Source of the DNA: Dreissena polymorpha
Lineage: Eukaryota > Mollusca > Bivalvia > Myida > Dreissenidae
DNA: 64,000 bases
Reading direction: 5' to 3'
Assembly (NCBI RefSeq): GCF_020536995.1
Contig: NC_068358.1
Location: forward strand, 82,279,749 to 82,343,748
The translations under genes were made by a program, and so were the position numbers. The notes under the pieces were generated by a model. It did no database searches, was not told where the DNA came from, and was given only the letters and a program-made list of their open reading frames with translations. Shown here in pieces: positions 51,601 to 60,600 of the stretch (its first letter is position 1; every line of letters starts with the position of its first letter).

Positions 51601-54600
51601 TTTTAAAACCTTCAAAAACTGGAATGCTGTTTCTTCTTTTGCAAAGGAATATATACCATTTCATTTCCAGATAAAAAAAATTGTATGCTTTCTTAGAAGA
51701 TGAGCCTTAAAGGAATGGTTTAGGATCAATGAAGAAAGAACTGTCAATTACATTGACAACATTGCTTAATATATTTGATAAAAAAGCTTGAACTATGCAG
51801 CAGTCCTAGAAAAGATGGATCGTAGCTTCATCACCAAGATGCTCTTCAAACTCATCCATTTGCTCAAATGTTCCAATTGGAAGACTGATGTTCTCTGGCA
51901 GTTGCATTGGCTTGTCATCAGTAGCTGACCTAGCCAAGAGCCGCTGCAGCATCCGCTTCATTTCCCTGTTCTCGTCTCTGATTGTTTCCAACACCGTTAA
52001 AATCTGTGTAACTGCATCTGAAGACAGAGTAAAAAAGAACTGTACCTAAAATTATGTTGACAATAATATAAATCACAGCTGGGTCTTATATAATTATATC
52101 GGATGTGTGCCGATATAACGGCGGTGGGCCCGATTTGTCCCAACAGCTGTTGTACGGCTAGGGCTGATTATAGCAACTTGCACCTATATGCCCGTCAACG
52201 TCAATTTGTTTCTTTTATTAGTAGAAGTATGTATTATTATAGATCACTAAATGACTGTGTATTTTATTTATTTTTTCAGTTGGATTATCTGTTTACATCA
52301 TTTATTTATGTAATTAACTATCATTTAATAAGCAGTAATTCCAAAAATGAAATTATTTTAAGTTAAAGTTTCAAGCACAAAAATTAGTTACTTTGTCCTA
52401 TAAACTGGGAAGGCTCTTCAGCTGGACTTAATGGGAGTGACCGGCCTCTGTCATGCACTGCTGGACATTCCTTGTAAAGACGATGTTGGCAAACCAGGTG
52501 GTGGTGAATATTTTATTTTCTGAAATAAATTTGTACAATAAACATTACGAAATTAATTATTTCCTAATACACAGACTTCTTAAATATTCTGCAAATATGT
52601 GTTTAAATAATCATTAAAATTTGTCCACAGGCAGACAACCTTGGCTTGCGTGCAAGTAATCAAAGACCTATAAAAGACATTATATTATAATATACGTTTC
52701 AATTAATATTATCAATGTATGAGATATGCAAGATTCTCATGCATTAGCATGATTACTAATTTAGTGTTTCATTTTGTCAGACATGCGCCTGTCTGCTATA
52801 AATAGTTTGTATTGAATTTTAGGCAGAATCAAGTTGAATTAAGCAGTTTAACTAAGAGATTGATCTATGGCGATAAACGAACGTTACGACTTACGTCGCG
52901 AAAATACATGACAAAGGCAAAGCGATGAAGAAATCTAATAATATGCAATTTAAATTATTAAACACACAGGCATTCATTGAAGTAACAGATAAATAAATAA
53001 TGCGTGATCAGCAATATATATCTGATTTCAAAAGAAATATATAATTACGTGTATAATATCACAATTTAACAACTTACCGTTTCGAGTGTTTTTGTTTTGA
53101 ATGTTTTCGCGAGGCGGAATTAACATCTGCGCATGCGCATATTATTTAAATACTTTATTTTTCTGCGCGATTATTCAAATTGAAATTATCTCTTGAAAAT
53201 AACTTCATATTAATCATAGTAGCTATATACATTATTTAAAACAAAGCCATATCAAAAACAGAATTTTCAAAAAAAATGTGCGCCCGATAGCTGATTTTGT
53301 CCTTTGTTGGGCGGCCCAAATGGGACCCGTATGGGACCCATATGGGCTGCATATTATTTGCTTATGCATTCATTTTATATTTTTGGGTAAAATATTAGCA
53401 GTTGAGATTAAGTTTGTCATACATATGTTTTAAGAAATTAGTTTTTAATCAAATAAAAGTTTATATCTTTTTCCTGATAGCGCAATAATATGGGACCTAT
53501 ATGGGACCCTTAAGGGCATTCCCATATGGGCTAACCCATATAGGTCCCAAATGACTCCCATTTGGGCTTACCCATATGGGTTTGCCCAGAAACAGCCCGG
53601 TAGCTGATTTTGTCCTTTGTTGGGCGGCCCAAATGGGACCCATATGGGACCTATATGGACTGCATATTATTTGCTTATCCATTGATTTTCTATTTTTGGG
53701 TAAAATATTAGCAGCTTAGATCAAGTTAGTCCAGCATAAGTTTTAAGAAATGAGTTTTTAATCAAATAAATTCAAGTTTACATCTTTTTCATGATAGCGC
53801 AATAATATGGGACCTATATGGGACCCTTATCGCCATTCCCACATGGGCAGGCCTATATAGCTCCCAAATGACTCCCATATGGGACCCGTATGGGACCCAT
53901 ATGGGCCGCATATTATTTGCTTATGCATTGATTTTCTATTTTTGGGTAGAATATTAGCAGTTTAGATCAAGTTAGTCCTACATACGTTTTAAGAAATGAG
54001 TTTTTAATCAAAGAAATACAAGTTTACATATTTTTCCCGATAGCGCAATAATATGGGACCTATATGGGACCCTTGTGGGCATTCCCATATGGGCTAGCCC
54101 ATATTGGACCCAAATGACTCCCATATGGGCTTACCCATATGGGTTTGCCCAGAAACAGCCCATATGGGACCCATATGTGCATGTTTGCTGGGTATATTTT
54201 GAAAATGGTCGAGTTTAAGTTTTCACTTTTAAGGCAATTAATATAATTAATATGAGAAACGCATTTTGCAATATTTAACAGCAAAACAACAACATAGTAT
54301 TAACAAGTCATGACAGTACCTTCATTTTCAGCTTTACTTGATCTGACCTTGTTCTTGCTGTCGGGATGTGAAGCTACAGCGTCTAGAGTTTGACCATGTT
54401 GCTGAAACGATTTGCTCTGCACTGGTGACTCAGGAGGATGATTGGAAGCAAGTGGTGACCTCGGACGTATTGGTTCCATGTTCTTAATTCCTCGTTTATC
54501 TTTTGACGGGTTTTCAATTACGCCTCGTTTTCTTTGACCTTCCGTAGTATGCGAATTTCCTCTTTGAGACATCGTAACCGTTGGCTTGTCAATAGATTTG

Positions 54601-57600
54601 GCTTGCGCTAGTTCTTTGCCATATGCCTTATCTACACCTTGTTGAAACACAGATGACCCTAAACCACTAGATACTGAGGGTTTGGATTTACCTGAAGACA
54701 TCTTATTTAAATCGTCTGAATGGTCTTGTTTTTCATCATCTGACTTCATTACTGTAACAAAAGCACTCCCTTTGTCTCTCTGGGCTGTTGTGATTTTTAA
54801 TCCATCATTTTTTGGCGTAAGTGCACGTAAAATAGATATCTCCGGTTCTGGCTTGTCGACTAAAGACGTAATTATACCAACATTGCCTTTCATGGGCGAA
54901 AACCCGAATTTTTCTGAAAGCCTGTTATCTTGATTTAAAGGAACAAAATTCCTTCGAAGAAATTTACCGTATTTCGCATGTTCTTCTGAGAGTTCGAATC
55001 GCTCTTTATATCCGTGAACCTCACTTGAAGCTGTAGTCTTAATTCTTGGTCTTGCACCCTTATCTACCAATAGTTTTGATACCTCTTTAAGAACAAGTAT
55101 AATATACATGCAAATGGTATACGAACAATAGCCTTCAACCTTGGAGCATTGACATTTTAATGGCTGACTTTTCAGTTACTTCGTTTAATTAGCCATTTTT
55201 TATAGTATGTCACTCATTCTTATATTCCTCGGTTTTAATGAAAATGATAATAAATCAAAAGTATTCACACAATGCACATTAAGCGAACACGATAGATTCT
55301 AAGAGTTATTATTTTAGTGCATGTTAGGTTGTTTACACTTCTTTTTGTTAATAAATCTGTTTGAATTGTCTTAATAGCACGCGACAATACGTCATTTCGA
55401 AATAGTAGACTGCCTACGATTTAAGATAAACAACAACCATAGGTTTTGTAGTCACACAATAATGCAGAAGCGAACATTCGTTTCATTTAAGAGGAATGTA
55501 TGAAAAAATGTTGACAACTGCATAATATCGATAACTTAATGACTATTGTAGAAAATATTGATATAAAGCGATTGCCTCTCATATCTTAAGATGCTTACCA
55601 CTAGAGCACGGAGCAGTGCTCGCAAGCTTCGCGTTTTATACCATTTTATCGGCCCGCTACCATACCGTTGTAAAATTAACACAAACTAGAAATGGCGCGG
55701 CAGAGGCCGACGCGTATCCCCACGCCGCATGTTTGACCCAGGGGCGCCCCATGGTTGGTAATGGGGCCATGCATAGTTGAGATTGACCGTATTGTCATAA
55801 GAAAAGTTCAGTATCAATTAGAAGTGAATCGGTGTAGAAATGACGAAATTATTATAGTAAAAGACAATTTTGGGTGGGTGTGGCCTATAATGGGCGGGGC
55901 GCCCCAGGGTTGGTAAAGGGGCCATACATAAGTGAGATTGACCGCATTGTCATAAGAGATGTTCAGTATCAATTTGAAGTAAATCGGTGTAGAAATGAAG
56001 AAATTATAGTTAAAGGCAATTTTGGGTGGGCGTGGCTTATGTGGGCGGGGCGCCCCAGGGTTGGTAATGGCGCCATGCATAGTTGAGATTGACTGTATTG
56101 TCATAAAAGAGGTCCAGTGTCAATTTGAAGTGAATCGGTGTAGAAATGAAGATATTATAGTAAAAGGCAATTTTGGGTGGGCGTTGCCTATGTGGGTGGG
56201 GCGCCCAAGGGTTGGTAATGGGGCCATGCATAGTTGAGATTAACTGTATTGTCATAAGAGAGGTTCAGTACCAATTTGAAGTGAATCGGTATACAAATGA
56301 AGAAATTATAGTAAAAGGCAATTTTGGGTGGGCGTGGCCTATGTGGGTGTGACCAATTATGGGCAGGGCGCCCCAGGGTTGGTAATGGGGCCATACATAG
56401 TTGAGATTGACCGTATTGTCATAAGAGAAGTTCAGTATCAATTAGAAGTGAATCGGTGTAAAAATGAAGAAATTATAGTATAAGACAATTTTGGGTGGGT
56501 GTGGCCTATTATGGGCGGGGCGCCCCAGGGTTGGTAATGGGGCCTTACATAGTTGAGATTGACCGTATTGTCATACGAGATGATCAGTATCAATTTGAAG
56601 TAAATCGGTGTAGAAATGAAGAAATTCTAGTAAAAGGCAATTTTGGGTGGGCGTGGCCTATGTGGGCGGGGCACCCCAGGGTTGGTAATGGCGCCATGCA
56701 TAGATGAGATTGACCGTATTATCATAATAGAGGTTCAGTATCAATTTGAAGTGAATCGGTGTAGAAATGAAGAAATTATAGTAAAAGGCAATTTTGGGTG
56801 GGCGTGGCCTATGTGGGCGGGGCGCCCCAGGGTTGGTAATGGGGCCATGCATAGTTGAGATTAACTGTATTGTCATAAGAGAGGTTCAGTATGAATTTGA
56901 AGTGAATCGGTGTAGAAATGAAGAAATTCTAGTAAAAGGCAGTTTTGGGTGGGCGTGGCCTATGTGGGCGGGGCGCCCCAGGGTTGGTAATGGGGCCATG
57001 CATAGCTGAGATTGACCGTATTGTCATAAGAGAGGTTCAGTATCAATTTAAAGCGAATCGGTGTAGAAATGAAGAAATTATAGTAAATGGCAATTTTGGG
57101 TGGGCCTGGCCTATGTGGGCGGGATGCCCTAGGGTTGGTAATGGGGCCATGCATAGCTGAGATTGACCGTATTGTCATAAGAGAGGTTCAGTATCAATTT
57201 GAAGTGAATCGGTGTAGAAATGAAGAAATTATAGTAAAAGGCAATTTTGGGTGGGCGTGGCCTATGTGGCCGGGGCGCCCCAGGGTTGGTAATGGGGCCG
57301 TGTATAGTTGAGATTGACCTTATTGTCATAAGAGAAGCTCAGTATCAATTTGAAGTAAATCGGTGCAGAAATGAAGAAGTTAATGTAAAATAACATAAAA
57401 AATGAGTTAAAATCTCCCATAATCTCCCATAAAAACCCCCATAACTTTTGACCCAGGGGTCAGATAAAAAAATTCCGTCACTGTCACCGTCGCACATATG
57501 CTCATAGCTACCATACATGTAAGTTTCAAGGTTCTAGTGCTAACAGTGTAGGAGGAGTAGGTGGCCAGGACGGACGGACAGATGCACATCAACACAATAT

Positions 57601-60600
57601 CACTACTTTTTCTCCGAAAAACGTGGGGATAATAAAAAACTTTTAAAGTTAATATACCCAGAGAAGAGTTGTACTTATGTTAGGTAATAGAGCATGACCT
57701 TATTTTTTATTGCATTTCAGAGAAAGCATTTTGTATTGTTTTCGGAAGTATAATGTAGGTTTTCTCAATAAAAAGTGGGGAAAATCATCTTAATTAAATT
57801 GATTTTGATTTTTGTTTTGTTCGTCAAATATTACACAGTTAGATACATTTCCTTGTATCAAAGACAAATTAATGTCACCAAATGCGACAGTATAATGGCA
57901 TAACCTTTTACAACCATATAACATGTACCTGTCTCATTCTTTGCTTTACGCGAGTCTGTATGAAGTTGTGCTTTTGAAGACACGTCAAAATCTTCCGCGT
58001 GTTCTGGTTGCCTTTTAACGTTCGTTCCAGCTCGAACTGGATCTTTTTCTGTCGATAGGAATTGCAAACAAAAACACGAAATGGAACTTATTCATAAATG
58101 GTCAGTAAGTATAAGGTTCAGCATAAGTAGCCTCCAAGCAAGTAACATGCTATCCTTGATTTTGATAGAAACTCATACCCAATCGGATAATTAAAGGGCA
58201 AACATTGTTACATACGAGTAGATAGTGATATAAATGAGTATTGCCCTGGATAATTTAAACGCACCATATACAATAAACACATAGAAATAAATGTGCGCAC
58301 TACATTAATGCCTACAAACATTATTATGTTTACAGTCACATTTTCTACAAACCAGCTCGTTGCTCTTCAATTTGGTCGAGGAGAGAGAGAATTTCCTTCT
58401 GCATAATCTTTACTTTCTCAAGGTCTGCCATCATCGAATTCGTCTTCAAGAAGCATACATATAATATAAGGATTATCAAAATATGTTTGTTAAGTTTATA
58501 TGGGCAGTCAGTAGGAACTTGATGGACAAGATGGCCCTTTAACGCTCTCTTGAACTGAAGTGTTAAAACAATTACCCAAGACTGAACCTGATGAACCTAA
58601 TGACATAGAGTTGGACTTCATGTGACTCAGTTTTAAACTTGACTCAGATAAGTTCAAAAATAAGCTTTCAAACTCAATTTGATAATAAGGTTAAAACAAA
58701 TGTGGTATCTTTGGTGTGTATACGAGTTTACTCAGATTGGAGCTGGTAGCCTAGCTGTTGGTTGTTTCTGATCGAATTAAATTTTGGTCAAGATACTGTG
58801 AATATAAAAATGCTATCGTAGGTCAATTATGAATTAGATACAACTGTGGGCGCTAGTATATTCGATTATTCCAAACTTTGACCGATTGAGTAAGGTTTAA
58901 TCCCATGAGATTCAAAATCTAGCCTTACATTAACAATTTCACTATAAAGATAATTACGTGTGGCTTTTAAGGTGGTAAAGGTGTTAATAAAGGTTTGATA
59001 TTTAAAACGACTTTACAACTCCATTAAACACATATTGGAACAGGAACTAGACACAGTCAATGTAAACATTTTCCAAGTTATATTTTTTTGTATTGAATAT
59101 GTGAATCTTAGAGTGTGGAAAATATTGAAGACCAGGTGACCTCAATTTCAACCCCAATTGACTACAATTAGAACAAATGATTTGATCTTCTTAGATAGAC
59201 GTTATCACTATGTTCAAACAAACTTTTCATTATGACTTTGGTTTGGTTTTTGAATTTTCACCCAAATTCACCCAAATTCAAACGTTCATAGATTGTGTCA
59301 AGTTAAAAATTATGATAACGATTGAATATTCTTAATGAGGTAACTGGAGTTTCGACAAAGTTTTATTCAAGGACTTGGCCTCTTGATCTTGTTTAAATTT
59401 AACTTGACCTATATTCTCTTGTTTCGTAACAAGCATGCATACCGCAGGAAGCCTGAAATAGACTATATTGTTTGGTGAGCAAGATAGTAAAATTCATTTA
59501 GCTTGAAATGAATATTAATAATGGTTTTATGCAAAAAAAGCATTCAACTTTACACGTACAAAGCTTAACAAAGCTGACCAGCGCTGGGAAGAAAATCTTC
59601 AATGTAGGGTATCGAGCACCATGGGACCACGACAAGTAAATAGCTTTGAATAAAATCTTAGCATTACACGTCATTTCAAATAAAAAAGATCTTGCAAATC
59701 TAGTCAATTGTAAGGATTTGAGTGGCTGTTTGGTTTATAAAGGCAATTGTCTAGACATAGATTTTCTAAGACATGTCTAATAGACATTCGCACTGGGGTT
59801 TTGTGTACAAATCGATAAGATCACTAAATGTTTAAGCCTTTTCACTATCACTTTGTAACAATTCCTTCATTAAAAAAGTCACCAAAACGAAAGCTTGTAC
59901 AAAAAGATTGCATATGCCATGTTTAACCTGAATCATTCTTTTAAATGACGCAAATAATTATGTCATATTCGGACCAGTAGACTCTCACAATGGGCATTTT
60001 CTAAAGCGTTCTTGACATTGTCTCAAAACAACAGATTTGATGATATTTCGAACCAAAAATAAAAACAAGTTGTTATAGACTAATGATCACATGGACTGAA
60101 ATATAATATTTCAAGGTCAATGTGGTATTGTCAAAACAATATTAAATATGAACTCGTTGGGGATTACTTTGATCAAATACTTCGGTCAATAAAGTACAGG
60201 TTGACTTTCTATTTGTTTTAATTATACTAAATGCTTTAACATATACAATGTAAATAAAATGCTTCAGTTTGTATCGAAACAATATTTTTCCATTTGATCA
60301 AAATTTTAAAATTTACTCACAAGTCTGCTTTAAATGATAAAATATCCTATATATTATTACAATAGACTAACGTTTATAGTCAATCGGTATATATATATAC
60401 ATATATATATATATATGCTTATATATTTGATCATTTTATTATCTGAATAAAGTGTTCTTAACAAGTGTGGTCGAATAATGTTTATCATAGGCTAACAAGT
60501 ATAGTGATCAAGTTATAAATATGTTTTAATATACAGTAAATAACAATGTATAAATAAAAGTAAACTGTCGTACTTTTAATATTTTTTGCGAATGTGACAT

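Noticed and set aside
53285-54192. CRISPR-like array
   Set aside because: Units are too long and unequal, spacers are not unique, and the sequence is eukaryotic intron DNA.
56022-57329. Series of about 70-codon frames with WAWPMWAGRPRVGNG
   Set aside because: They recur with the minisatellite period on both strands; by-products of the repeat.
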